A DNA stretch of 64,000 nucleotides from Flavobacterium sandaracinum (GTDB lineage Bacteria; Bacteroidota; Bacteroidia; Flavobacteriales; Flavobacteriaceae). The notes beneath the pieces were generated by a model that did no database searches, was not told the origin of the DNA, and saw nothing but the letters and a program-made list of their open reading frames with translations. Position 1 is the first letter of the stretch. Each line of letters begins with the position of its first letter. The stretch lies in assembly GCF_004349135.1 (NCBI RefSeq), contig NZ_SMFN01000006.1, positions 21,888 to 85,887 of the forward strand, written 5' to 3'. This document shows positions 23,780-32,641 of the stretch, piece after piece. A program made the translations under genes and the position numbers.

Positions 23780-26449
23780 ATGAATAAGTTTATATATCTA
23801 TTACTATTTTTTTCTTTTTTTTCATTCTCCCAAACAAAAAGTCTAGTAGGAGTAGTTTCTGATGATAGTAATAAACCATTAGAATCTGCCAATGTCATTG
23901 CAAAACCGTTGCAGGAAAAAGCAAGCTTAAAATTTGCTATTGCAGATAATAAAGGACGCTACCGCTTAGAGCTGGATAAAGCAGTAAAGTATGAAATCAC
24001 CGTTTCGTACATTGGGTTTGTAGAGGAAGTATTCATTCTAGATGCTGATGCTGTCGTGACTTCGCACGATTTTAAATTAAAACCTACCGGAGAGCAACTC
24101 AAAGAAATTGTGATCAAACACGAATTCAAACCCATTGTGATCAAGAAAGACACGATGACGTTTGACGTTAAAAGTTTTGCAAACGGCAACGAACGCAAAA
24201 TGAAAGAAATCCTAGAAAAACTTCCTGGTGTTGAGGTTGATAAAAATGGAGGCGTTACCGTACAAGGTAAGAAAGTCACTAAAATGCTGGTAGAAGGCAA
24301 ATCTTTTTTTGGTGGTGGCTCAAAGCTCGCAGTGGAGAACATTCCAGCTGATGCACTGGATAAAATTGAAGTCATAGACCACTTTAACGAAGTGGGTTTT
24401 ATGAAGCAAGTATCTGATAGCGATGAATTGGCAATGAATGTAAAACTCAAAGCCGATAAAAAGAAATTTGTTTTTGGTGATGTTGAGGCTGGTGCCGAAG
24501 TAGGTAATGCGGACAATGGATTTTACCTAGGACATGCCGCTTTGTTTTATTACAGTCCAAAATCGAACGTGAGTTTTATAGGGGATTTGAATAACATTGG
24601 TAAACGCACCTTTACTTTTGATGATTTAATGCGTTTTGGCGGTGGTATGAGTACCTTTCTTTCGGGTCGAAAATCATTGACTAATTTGTATTCCTTTGCC
24701 AATGACAACCAAGATGTGGTGCAGAATACCTCTCAGTTTGGTGCCTTCAATTTTAGTCACGACACTTCTTCCAAGCTTTCTATTTCTGGTTTTTCTATTT
24801 TTTCGAAAGTGTTGACGGCTTCACAAACCCAAACCAATAACGAATACTTGCAAAACACCGCATTTGCTTTTGAGGATAGAGCACAAAATGGTGATAGCCG
24901 TTCGGTTCTTGGTATTGGTAACATCAAACTAGATTATTCGCCTAGCGCTAAAGAGAAATGGTACTACAACGGACAATACCAATCGACTACCAACGCGATT
25001 TCAAACACGATCAATTCGATAACAAGTCTTAACTCTAGTGTATTTGAAACGATAAGCAAAGCAGATAATACAGCAATAAAACAATATATTGAGTGGCATA
25101 AAAATTACAATCTAAAACACACCACCACATTAGTAATCAATCAAGCGTACGATTATAATACGCCACAAACCAATTGGTTTACCGATCAGCCCTTCTTGGC
25201 GGGATTAATTCCGTTGCAAGATGACAGTTCTTATCGCATAGAGCAAATCAAGAAAGTAAAAAACAATAGTGTAGATGCGTTGTTCAAGCATTATTGGATT
25301 ATCGATAATTTCAATCATTTGTATACGAATGTGGGAAACAATTACGGGGCTTCTCGTTTTGAAACTTCAGAGAAACAGATACTGACGAATGGAACGATCA
25401 ATGATTTTGCTTTAAATGGTTTTGGGAATGCTATAAAATATAAGTTAAACGATGCATATGTGGGACTCGAATACAAATTTAGAATAGGAAAATGGACCAA
25501 TAAACCAGGCTTATATTTGCATTGGTATCATTTAATTACGGAACAAAAAGCAGGAAATCAGTCACTCTCTAAAACACTTTTTCAACCACAATGGAATAGT
25601 GATTATGAGTTTAATAAATCTGAAACTTTAAACTTTAGCTACAAATTAGAAAACAGTTTCCCCCAAGCAACGCAATTAGCCGATCAATTTACCTTGCAAA
25701 ATTATAACTTGGTGTACAAGGGAAATGCCTTATTACAAAACGAGCGTTATCACAATACAAGTTTGCGCTATTCAAAAATGAATTTGTACCGCGGCGTAAC
25801 GTGGAACGCAATGGCTAGTTTTAACCAAAAAGTAAAAACGATTCGGAATGAAATTCAGTTGGATGGAATTAACCAATTCAATACGCCTATTTTGAGCGAC
25901 AATCCAGAGACCAATTATAATGTTAGTGGAGCTTTTACTAAAAAAATATACCGTTTTAATTTGCGTTTCAATACTAATTTAAGTTGGTTCAACTATTTTC
26001 AAACCATCAATACTATTGAAACTTCAAATAACAGAAACAATCAGAGAATGGGAGTTGTATTAAAAACAGCTTATAAAAAATGGCCAGGCTTTAGTGTTGG
26101 ATATACCAAAGGTTTTAGTCAGTTTTCAGGAATAACCAGATCTAATTTTCAAACCGATGCGATTGCCTCTGATTTTGATATCAGCATCGCAAAATTCTGG
26201 ACCTACAAAATCAGCTACGAAAATCTCAAAAACACAAACAACAACAATCAAAGTAACTTTTATGATATTGCTAATACTTCATTGCGCTATCAAAAGAAAA
26301 ATAGTCCTTTTGGATTTGAATTAACCGCTAATAATTTGTTCAATAACAAAGTCAAAAACGATTATTCATTCTCGGATTACTTAATCAGCGAGCGCACTAC
26401 TTTCGTATTGCCAAGGGTGTTTTTGTTTTCGGTGAGTTATAAGTTGTGA
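23780..26449 (+). CDS. Outer-membrane beta-barrel receptor with carboxypeptidase-like N-terminal domain
   Basis: 889 aa. Signal peptide about 1-18 (ending FSFSQ). CarboxypepD_reg-like domain about 20-105 (KSLVGVVSDDSNKPLESANV ... YIGFVEEVF). Plug-like domain about 115-220 with LEKLPGVEVDKNGGVTVQGK and VEGKSFFGGG. Then a large barrel of the bacteroidotal outer-membrane type ending FLFSVSYKL. It resembles SusC/TonB-dependent receptors but has a short plug and no clear TonB box that I can see. It is the partner of GLPGLI gene c and peptide 2. The second locus at 43862 has the same architecture. Cargo unknown. Confidence 0.88.
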   Translation: MNKFIYLLLFFSFFSFSQTKSLVGVVSDDSNKPLESANVIAKPLQEKASLKFAIADNKGRYRLELDKAVKYEITVSYIGFVEEVFILDADAVVTSHDFKLKPTGEQLKEIVIKHEFKPIVIKKDTMTFDVKSFANGNERKMKEILEKLPGVEVDKNGGVTVQGKKVTKMLVEGKSFFGGGSKLAVENIPADALDKIEVIDHFNEVGFMKQVSDSDELAMNVKLKADKKKFVFGDVEAGAEVGNADNGFYLGHAALFYYSPKSNVSFIGDLNNIGKRTFTFDDLMRFGGGMSTFLSGRKSLTNLYSFANDNQDVVQNTSQFGAFNFSHDTSSKLSISGFSIFSKVLTASQTQTNNEYLQNTAFAFEDRAQNGDSRSVLGIGNIKLDYSPSAKEKWYYNGQYQSTTNAISNTINSITSLNSSVFETISKADNTAIKQYIEWHKNYNLKHTTTLVINQAYDYNTPQTNWFTDQPFLAGLIPLQDDSSYRIEQIKKVKNNSVDALFKHYWIIDNFNHLYTNVGNNYGASRFETSEKQILTNGTINDFALNGFGNAIKYKLNDAYVGLEYKFRIGKWTNKPGLYLHWYHLITEQKAGNQSLSKTLFQPQWNSDYEFNKSETLNFSYKLENSFPQATQLADQFTLQNYNLVYKGNALLQNERYHNTSLRYSKMNLYRGVTWNAMASFNQKVKTIRNEIQLDGINQFNTPILSDNPETNYNVSGAFTKKIYRFNLRFNTNLSWFNYFQTINTIETSNNRNNQRMGVVLKTAYKKWPGFSVGYTKGFSQFSGITRSNFQTDAIASDFDISIAKFWTYKISYENLKNTNNNNQSNFYDIANTSLRYQKKNSPFGFELTANNLFNNKVKNDYSFSDYLISERTTFVLPRVFLFSVSYKL

Positions 26450-26615
26450 TAAATTTAAACACATTAAAGCAAGAGGATTACGAATTTGAATATAAAATTA
26501 AACTCGTTAATTTTTTGTTAATTAATTAAATAAATTCTTAATCAATATTTTCTTTTTTTGATATTTACTAAGGCTAATCAAAGAACTATTTAAAGATTTA
26601 AATCCAGTAGTAAAA

Positions 26616-27050
26616 ATGACAAATTTTAAACTTATCCTCATCATCGTTTTGTTTTTTATTGGCCTTACCAGTCATTCCCAAATAGCAGTGAGCGGGTTTT
26701 CAAATTATGCGGTGGGATTTAATACTAATAAAAACAGGGATGTTAGTGCGGAGCTGAAAGTGTTTACTAATTATTATTTTGCAGAAATGCCAATTGAGGC
26801 TAATGTGTTTTATAATTTTGAAACCAAAGAATACCACCGTTTTTCGATTGGATTGGGAGTTAATCTAAGTCCATTCAGGGGTTTTGATGAAATAAATGGA
26901 TTGGTGGTTCCTGCGACTCTTGAGATTTTTCCAATTAAGAATTTAAAAAAAATAGCACTAGTTTTAGAACTAACACCGGTATTTAGAATTGAGGATAATG
27001 CAATCCTCAGGGGTCTTATTGGGATTCGGTATACTTTTGATAAAAAATAA
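26616..27050 (+). CDS. Small exported beta-rich protein, unrecognised
   Basis: 144 aa with signal peptide (MTNFKLILIIVLFFIGLTSHSQ). The rest alternates hydrophobic and polar residues (AVSGFSNYAVGF, FNKNR-type turns, HRFSIGLGVNLSPF, RGLIGIRYTFDKK) and ends with a strand and aromatic residue, which fits an eight-strand or smaller outer-membrane barrel. Its upstream DNA shares the T-run plus GATATTT module found before peptides 1 and 2, which suggests common control with the GLPGLI locus. No family recognised. Confidence 0.7.
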   Translation: MTNFKLILIIVLFFIGLTSHSQIAVSGFSNYAVGFNTNKNRDVSAELKVFTNYYFAEMPIEANVFYNFETKEYHRFSIGLGVNLSPFRGFDEINGLVVPATLEIFPIKNLKKIALVLELTPVFRIEDNAILRGLIGIRYTFDKK

Positions 27051-27187
27051 TGTTGTTGACAGTAAAAAGAGTTTGATTTAAAAATAGTGAAGCTATAAAC
27101 CAGAGTGGAGGAACTAGCCCTACAGCAAAAAAATACTGCCTTTCCTTATGTAGTGTGTATCCTTTTTTTTCTATCCTGCCCATAAAA

Positions 27188-27601
27188 TTAATTAAAAACG
27201 CGCAACACATCTCCATTTACTTGCACTCGGTATTGTTTCATAGGATATTGCAAGGAACTTTGCCCCGTAAATAAACTATAAGTAACATTGTCACAACCGC
27301 ATACGGCATTAATTCCGTTTATGGTCATCGTTGAACAGGCGTTTATGGTTTGATTGGGACAAGCCGCATCAAACGCATTGTATCCACTACCGGTATTAAA
27401 AACAATTACGCCTTGCGCACCAATATTAGGAACGTAAACTGCATTGCTCACAAATTTAAGACTGGAATAAGTTGGTAAATTCATATTGAGGTCCATAGTG
27501 AAAGTGTAATTAGGAATAAAGGGATTGTTATTGTTAACCCCAGAATCACTGCAAGAAAAAAAGAAAAGAATTAGAAAGGAAAGCAGTAGGTTTTTTTTCA
27601 T
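27188..27601 (-). CDS. Lipoprotein with a Rieske-like fold lacking the iron-sulphur ligands
   Basis: 137 aa. Lipoprotein signal peptide with lipobox FFFSC at residues 13-17. The C-terminal half has the spacing of a Rieske domain: a first loop FDAACPNQT, a second loop VCGCDNVTYSLFTGQ followed by YPMKQYRVQVNGDVLRV, the usual ending of such domains. In true Rieske proteins the loops are C-x-H and C-x-x-H. Here the His positions are Asn/Gln and Asp, so a [2Fe-2S] cluster is unlikely. Probably a periplasmic or surface lipoprotein of structural or binding role. Convergent with the gene at 26616. Confidence 0.65.
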   Translation of the reverse strand: MKKNLLLSFLILFFFSCSDSGVNNNNPFIPNYTFTMDLNMNLPTYSSLKFVSNAVYVPNIGAQGVIVFNTGSGYNAFDAACPNQTINACSTMTINGINAVCGCDNVTYSLFTGQSSLQYPMKQYRVQVNGDVLRVFN

Positions 27602-27700
27602 TTTAAAATAGTGTCAAAGTATTAGTGAAACAAATTTAATTTATTTAACTTTGAATTATATATGATTAACATATATTTATAGACGAAAAAAAAATAATAG

Positions 27701-27708
27701 TATCTTTG
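27701..27708 (+). promoter_or_regulatory. -7 box upstream of greA
   Basis: TATCTTTG fits TAnnTTTG, 55 bases before the greA ATG. A small hairpin ATCCC...GGGAT with a T-run follows in the leader (27718-27741). Confidence 0.55.
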
Positions 27709-27763
27709 TGGAAAGAAATCCCGTCCTGATGGGATTTTTTCTATTTATATAAATGAGGAAGTT

Positions 27764-28240
27764 ATGAGTACAGTATCGTATTACACCGCAGAAGGGTTAA
27801 AAAAATTAAGAGAAGAATTGGATTATTTAAAAAGCGTAATGCGTCCAAAAGCATCTGCAGATATTGCTGAAGCAAGAGATAAAGGCGATCTTTCAGAGAA
27901 TGCTGAATACGATGCAGCCAAGGAAGCACAAGGCATGCTGGAAATGCGTATTGCTAAACTAGAAGAAGTGCATTCGAACGCGAGATTAATTGACGAATCT
28001 CACTTAGATCTTTCTAAAGTATTGGTTTTATCCAATGTAAAAATCAAAAACCAAACCAATGGTATGGAAATGACCTATACATTAGTTGCGGAAAGTGAAG
28101 CCGATTTGAAAACCGGAAAAATCTCTGTGACTTCACCAATTGGAAAAGGATTACTAGGGAAATCAGTGGGTGAATTTGCTGAAATCACAGTTCCGAATGG
28201 TGTTTTGAAATTTGAAATTTTAGAAATATCTCGCGATTAA
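27764..28240 (+). CDS. greA: Transcription elongation factor GreA
   Basis: 158 aa. Binds the RNA polymerase secondary channel and triggers cleavage of backtracked transcripts. N-terminal coiled coil about 1-75 with the acidic tip ARDKGDLSENAEYDAAKEAQ, then the FKBP-like C-terminal domain with SPIGKGLLGKSVGEFAEITVP. Typical length. It is followed 34 bases later by a HIT-family gene, likely the same transcript. A hairpin with T-run in its leader could attenuate transcription. Confidence 0.97.
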   Translation: MSTVSYYTAEGLKKLREELDYLKSVMRPKASADIAEARDKGDLSENAEYDAAKEAQGMLEMRIAKLEEVHSNARLIDESHLDLSKVLVLSNVKIKNQTNGMEMTYTLVAESEADLKTGKISVTSPIGKGLLGKSVGEFAEITVPNGVLKFEILEISRD

Positions 28241-28274
28241 ATAGTTAAAGATTCAAACGATTAATTGATTCAAC

Positions 28275-28664
28275 ATGTCAAGTATTTTTACTAAAATTAT
28301 AAACGGAGAAATTCCGTGCTATAAAATTGCTGAAGATGAAAATTTCTTAGCTTTTTTGGATGTAAATCCAAATGCAAAAGGACACACACTTTGTATTCCA
28401 AAACAAGAAATCAATAAGATTTTTGAGATGGAAGATGATTTGTATCTCGGGCTGATGCAGTTTTCAAAAAAAATTGCAATCGCTCTAGAGAAAACGGTTC
28501 CTTGCAAACGCATTGGGATGGCTGTGGTAGGACTTGAAGTGCCACATGCACACGTTCATTTGATTCCGCTGAATGAAATGGATGAAATGCGTTTTCAAAA
28601 TAAAGTAACGTTATCCAAAGACGAATTTGAAGCTTTGGCGACAAGCATAAAAACCAATTTATAG
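28275..28664 (+). CDS. HIT family nucleotide-binding hydrolase
   Basis: 129 aa. The histidine triad is HAHVHLIPL near residue 97, with the nucleotide-binding FAFLDVNPNAKGHTL segment near residue 30. Such proteins split AMP from adenylylated lysine, amines or dinucleotides (Hint-like). It starts IFTKIINGEIPCYKI, as usual for the family, and lies directly behind greA. Confidence 0.94.
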   Translation: MSSIFTKIINGEIPCYKIAEDENFLAFLDVNPNAKGHTLCIPKQEINKIFEMEDDLYLGLMQFSKKIAIALEKTVPCKRIGMAVVGLEVPHAHVHLIPLNEMDEMRFQNKVTLSKDEFEALATSIKTNL

Positions 28665-28763
28665 TATTTTTTGAAATAAAATAATTTGGTATGGTTTTCG
28701 TTTAAAAGGGAATGGGTGCAAACCTGTTCCCTTTTCTGATTTATGAAGCCTACATTACACACT

Positions 28764-29930
28764 ATGAAAAACATTTTTTTGTTGTTTTGGTTCTTTTTCA
28801 CATTGCTGGGTTTTGGACAAGTTAATGCCGGATACGCTGTTGTCGATGCTAAAATGGCTGCTATCCCTGTTAATGCAACAACTTCAACCGAAGCAATTGC
28901 TAAGTATATCAATACTAATTTTAAAACACAAACAGATAAAATCAGGGCCGTCTTCTACTGGACCGCATCAAATATTAGTTATGATGTTCCCGGAATGTAT
29001 AAAGTGAATTTTGATGAAACAGTTTCAGAAAAAATCGCAAAGACGTTGAAGACTAAAAAAGGCGTTTGTATTCATTATGCTTCCGTTTTTAATGATCTTT
29101 CCCAAAAAATTGGAATTCAATCCTACATCATTGAAGGATATACCAAGCAAAACGGGAACGTAAGTAACTTGGCTCACGCTTGGACAGTGGCCAAAATTGA
29201 TAACAAGTGGTATGTATTTGATTCAACTTGGGGTTCCGGCTATGTTAATAACGGGAAATTTTTTAAAAAATTGAATAATAATTATTTTAAGGCTGAACCC
29301 ACTAAAATAATTGTTTCCCACATACCATTTGATTATTTATGGCAATTTTCTAATTATCCTATTACCAATAATCAGTTTTATGAAGGGAAAATCCAAATCA
29401 ACAAAACCAAGAAATATTATGATTTTGAGAAAGAAATTGTAAAACATAATGGTTTGTCAGAGGAAGATAAATTGTTTGCTTCAGCAGACAGAATAGCCAA
29501 AAACGGGTTGAAAAACGCCATGATAGTAGAACGGTATGAAGGCAAAAAAAAGCGATTAGCGTACATAAAATACAATTCCAATATTGAAAAATTGAATGCT
29601 ATTGTAAATGAAATGAATGAGGCTGTTGTAATGTTGAATGATTTTATTCACTATCGAAATAACACGTTTAAACCTGCTTTACCGGATAGTGAAATCAGTA
29701 TTATGATTGATGCGCCAAGAGAAAAACTGGCTAAGTGCCAAAATGAAATTCACAAAGTTGGTTCTGTAGGGAATGAAAATGCTGCTAATGTTGCTTCAAT
29801 AAAAAAATCGATAAGTAAAGCTTTGGCCCAAGCCGAGGAACATGCAAAGTTTGTAGATGCCTATTTAAGTAAGTCAAAAATAGCCCGAAAAACGATGTTT
29901 TTTAAAGTCGCACAGTTTAGAGTTCGTTAA
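28764..29930 (+). CDS. Exported transglutaminase-like protein
   Basis: 388 aa from the ATG at 28764 (signal peptide MKNIFLLFWFFFTLLGFGQ). The open frame also has an ATG seven codons earlier. Transglutaminase-core (papain-like) domain about 40-180 with the complete triad: Cys in KGVCIHYASVF, His in HAWTVAKI, Asp in YVFDSTWGSG. It could be a peptidase or cross-linking enzyme of the periplasm. The C-terminal half is helical and Lys-rich with no recognised domain. Ends two bases before the convergent histidine-kinase gene. Confidence 0.85.
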   Translation: MKNIFLLFWFFFTLLGFGQVNAGYAVVDAKMAAIPVNATTSTEAIAKYINTNFKTQTDKIRAVFYWTASNISYDVPGMYKVNFDETVSEKIAKTLKTKKGVCIHYASVFNDLSQKIGIQSYIIEGYTKQNGNVSNLAHAWTVAKIDNKWYVFDSTWGSGYVNNGKFFKKLNNNYFKAEPTKIIVSHIPFDYLWQFSNYPITNNQFYEGKIQINKTKKYYDFEKEIVKHNGLSEEDKLFASADRIAKNGLKNAMIVERYEGKKKRLAYIKYNSNIEKLNAIVNEMNEAVVMLNDFIHYRNNTFKPALPDSEISIMIDAPREKLAKCQNEIHKVGSVGNENAANVASIKKSISKALAQAEEHAKFVDAYLSKSKIARKTMFFKVAQFRVR

Positions 29931-29931
29931 A

Positions 29932-31080
29932 CTAGATTAGCTTTTTTAAAGTCACTTGCATCGTCGTTCCTTTTCCCATTTCAGAATGTAAGACTTTGAT
30001 GCTTCCTTTGTGGTATTCTTCCACGATTCTTTTTGTCAATGAAAGGCCTAATCCCCAACCTCTTTTTTTGGTTGTAAAACCAGGTTCGAAAATACTTTTG
30101 AATTGATTTTTCTGGATGCCACCGCCGGTATCTGATACATTTATTTTTACATAATCTCCTTCTTGTTCAATTTCTAAGGCTAGTTTTCCTTTGCCTTTCA
30201 TCGCATCTATGGCGTTTTTTACTAAGTTTTCGATGGTCCAACTGTGTAATGTTGGATTCAAGGAAACCAAGATAGGAGCTTTTGGCGCTTTGAACGAAAA
30301 CTCAATTTGTTTAGAAAATCGGGATTGCAAATAGTCAAAAGATTGAAAGCTTTCCTCCACGATGTCTTTGTTTTCTAATTTGGGTTCGGAACCAATTTTA
30401 GAAAAACGATCGGTTATGGTTTGCAAACGCTCAATGTCTTTTTCAATTTCGAATGTGGTACTTTCGTCTACATTTTCAGATTTTAAGAGTTCGACCCAGC
30501 CAATCAAGGAAGAGAGCGGCGTTCCTATCTGGTGTGCGGTTTCTTTGGCCATTCCGGCCCAAAGTTTATTTTGCGTAGCCATTTTGGTACTCCGGTAAAA
30601 GTTATAAACCAAACTTCCAAATAAAACAATAATAAGTACTAAGGCAACAGGATAATACTTTAATTTATTAAGTAAAGCAGAATTACCATAATATAAATTT
30701 TGAAATTTTCCAGGGACATATTCAATTACAATTGGCTCATTTTCATTTTTTAAGTCTTGTAAAAAAGCGATTGCTTTTTGCTTGTTTTCTACAACGGACT
30801 CATCAATATTAACGGTATTTATGATGCTGTCATTTTCAGTAAGTATAATGGGAATCGAAGTATTGTTGCTGAAAATCTGAAGTGGAAGTTCGACTTCTGT
30901 ATTTTCGCCCGCGTTAATCAGTGTTTTTTGGGCTTGTGCCCAAAGGTTCATTTTTAAGCGTTCTTCATTTTTAAAAATTTGAAAAAAAGTGTAAGTGTTC
31001 CAAAGAATTAAGGAAATTATAAAAAAAGAGGCAAAAATGATAATCCAACGGGTTGTATTTCTTCTTTCAGAAAACTGCAT
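29932..31080 (-). CDS. Sensor histidine kinase (orphan)
   Basis: 382 aa. Two membrane helices near residues 12-32 and 140-160 enclose a periplasmic sensor region of about 105 residues. Phosphoacceptor box AKETAHQIGTPLSSLIGW. The ATPase domain has the N box NLVKNAIDAMKG, G1 DTGGGIQ and G2 GWGLGLSLTKRIVEEY. It phosphorylates its own His and passes the phosphate to a response regulator. No regulator gene is adjacent, so its partner lies elsewhere. Signal unknown. Confidence 0.93.
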   Translation of the reverse strand: MQFSERRNTTRWIIIFASFFIISLILWNTYTFFQIFKNEERLKMNLWAQAQKTLINAGENTEVELPLQIFSNNTSIPIILTENDSIINTVNIDESVVENKQKAIAFLQDLKNENEPIVIEYVPGKFQNLYYGNSALLNKLKYYPVALVLIIVLFGSLVYNFYRSTKMATQNKLWAGMAKETAHQIGTPLSSLIGWVELLKSENVDESTTFEIEKDIERLQTITDRFSKIGSEPKLENKDIVEESFQSFDYLQSRFSKQIEFSFKAPKAPILVSLNPTLHSWTIENLVKNAIDAMKGKGKLALEIEQEGDYVKINVSDTGGGIQKNQFKSIFEPGFTTKKRGWGLGLSLTKRIVEEYHKGSIKVLHSEMGKGTTMQVTLKKLI

Positions 31081-31221
31081 AAATGAAAATTTGAATGATA
31101 AATATAACGAAATAAAAGCTTTTGTATTTTAGTTTCAATCAAAGAATTTATTTTTGAAATATCTAAAACCTAATTTCATTCTATTTCAACACAACTGCTT
31201 CATAAACTTAATTCAATTGTC

Positions 31222-31229
31222 TACTTTTG
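31222..31229 (+). promoter_or_regulatory. -7 box upstream of the flavin reductase gene
   Basis: TACTTTTG, 25 bases before the ATG, fits TAnnTTTG. Confidence 0.55.
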
Positions 31230-31254
31230 TATCTTTAAGAAATAAATAAAAATT

Positions 31255-32130
31255 ATGATTACTATTGATCCTAAAAGTATTGAAACGGCAAAGTTACAAG
31301 GGTATTTGCAAAGTTCTGTAGGGCCTAGGCCTATCGCTTTTGCTAGTACAATGGACGCTAATGGGAATCCTAATGTATCGCCTTTTAGTTTCTTCAATGT
31401 GTTCAGTGCTAATCCGCCTATTCTTATATTTTCGCCAGCAAGACGGGTGCGTGATAATTCGATAAAACATACCTTAATGAACGTTGAAGCTACTCGTGAG
31501 GTAGTGATTAATGTGGTCAATTATGACATGGTGCAGCAAATTTCTCTGGCCAGTACAGAGTATGCTGATGGCGTAGATGAGTTTATAAAATCTGGCTTGA
31601 CACCAATTGCTTCAGAGGTCGTAAAACCGTTTAGAGTAAAAGAATCTCCTGTTCAATTTGAATGCAAAGTCACTCAGATTATTCCTTTGGGAACCGAAGG
31701 TGGAGCTGGTAATTTAGTACTTTGTGAAGTAGTACGTATTCATATTTCCGAATCTGTTTTAGACGAAAATGGAGCTATTGATCAATATAAAATCGATTTA
31801 GTTTCCAGGTTAGGAGGGAATTGGTATTCCAGATCCAACCAAGGACTTTTTGAAGTGCCAAAACCATTGTCAACTTTAGGAATTGGGGTGGATGCAATTC
31901 CAAATTTTATAAAGGAAAGTCCAGTTTTTAACGGAAATGATTTAGGCATGTTGGGGAATATAGAAGCCTTGCCTACAATGGAAGAAGTTAGTATATTTGT
32001 AAAACAGAATTTTGCTGTGAAAGGCGTTTTGAGTGCTGATGATCAGCATAAAGTACACTTAGAGGCAAAAAAATATCTGGACGAAGAGGATGTTTTGTCT
32101 GCTTGGAAAGTGCTTTTGGCAAAAAAATAA
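31255..32130 (+). CDS. Flavin reductase family protein
   Basis: 291 aa FMN-binding split-barrel protein. Typical block VGPRPIAFASTMDANGNPNV followed by SPFSFFNVFSANPPILIFSP, which binds FMN. Members reduce flavin with NAD(P)H or act as small oxidoreductases. The about 90-residue C-terminal extension (after LSTLGIGVDAIP) is common in bacteroidotal homologues. Next gene (DUF3127) follows by 29 bases. Physiological substrate not visible. Confidence 0.88.
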   Translation: MITIDPKSIETAKLQGYLQSSVGPRPIAFASTMDANGNPNVSPFSFFNVFSANPPILIFSPARRVRDNSIKHTLMNVEATREVVINVVNYDMVQQISLASTEYADGVDEFIKSGLTPIASEVVKPFRVKESPVQFECKVTQIIPLGTEGGAGNLVLCEVVRIHISESVLDENGAIDQYKIDLVSRLGGNWYSRSNQGLFEVPKPLSTLGIGVDAIPNFIKESPVFNGNDLGMLGNIEALPTMEEVSIFVKQNFAVKGVLSADDQHKVHLEAKKYLDEEDVLSAWKVLLAKK

Positions 32131-32159
32131 GAATATAAATAACATTAAAAATAACGAAG

Positions 32160-32537
32160 ATGGAAGTTACAGGAAAAATTAAAATGCTTGGGGATGCAAA
32201 AAATGTGGGAAGCGGAAGTTTCTTGAAAAGAGAATTAGTTGTAACCACGGAAGAACAATATCCACAACATATTTTAGTGGAATTTGTACAAGATAAATGT
32301 GATTTATTGAATAGTTTTAAAGTTGGTGAAGCCGTAAAAGTTTCTATCAATTTAAGAGGACGCGAATGGGTTGATCCACAAGGAGTGACTAAATATTTTA
32401 ATGCTATTCAAGGATGGAGAGTAGAAAGAGTAGCTGCTGAAGCGACTTCTGCGCAAATGCCTCCAATGCCTGCTGCTGAAGCTTTTGCACCAGCAACCAA
32501 CCTAAACGAAGAAGAAGCTGACGATTTGCCATTCTAA
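32160..32537 (+). CDS. DUF3127 protein with an SSB-like acidic tail
   Basis: 125 aa. The N-terminal 90 residues are DUF3127, a small beta-rich domain (MEVTGKIKMLGDAK ... RELVVTTEEQYPQHI ... INLRGREWVDPQGVTKYFNAI), likely an OB-type fold. After an Ala/Pro/Met linker the protein ends NEEEADDLPF. That acidic tip ending D-D-L-P-F closely resembles the C-terminus of single-stranded DNA-binding protein, which recruits repair and replication partners. Role in nucleic-acid metabolism is therefore a reasonable inference. A terminator follows. Confidence 0.85.
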   Translation: MEVTGKIKMLGDAKNVGSGSFLKRELVVTTEEQYPQHILVEFVQDKCDLLNSFKVGEAVKVSINLRGREWVDPQGVTKYFNAIQGWRVERVAAEATSAQMPPMPAAEAFAPATNLNEEEADDLPF

Positions 32538-32560
32538 GAGATAAAAAAGTTAGAACTTAT

Positions 32561-32609
32561 AAGTCAGAAGTTTGAGTTTTTACTTGAATTTCTGACTTTT
32601 TTATTTTTT
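32561..32609 (+). terminator. Hairpin terminator after the DUF3127 gene
   Basis: AAGTCAGAA (32561-32569) pairs with TTCTGACTT (32590-32598), then a long T-rich tract. Confidence 0.8.
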
Positions 32610-32641
32610 TTGAAATTGCCATTTATTTTTGAAATGTAAAA

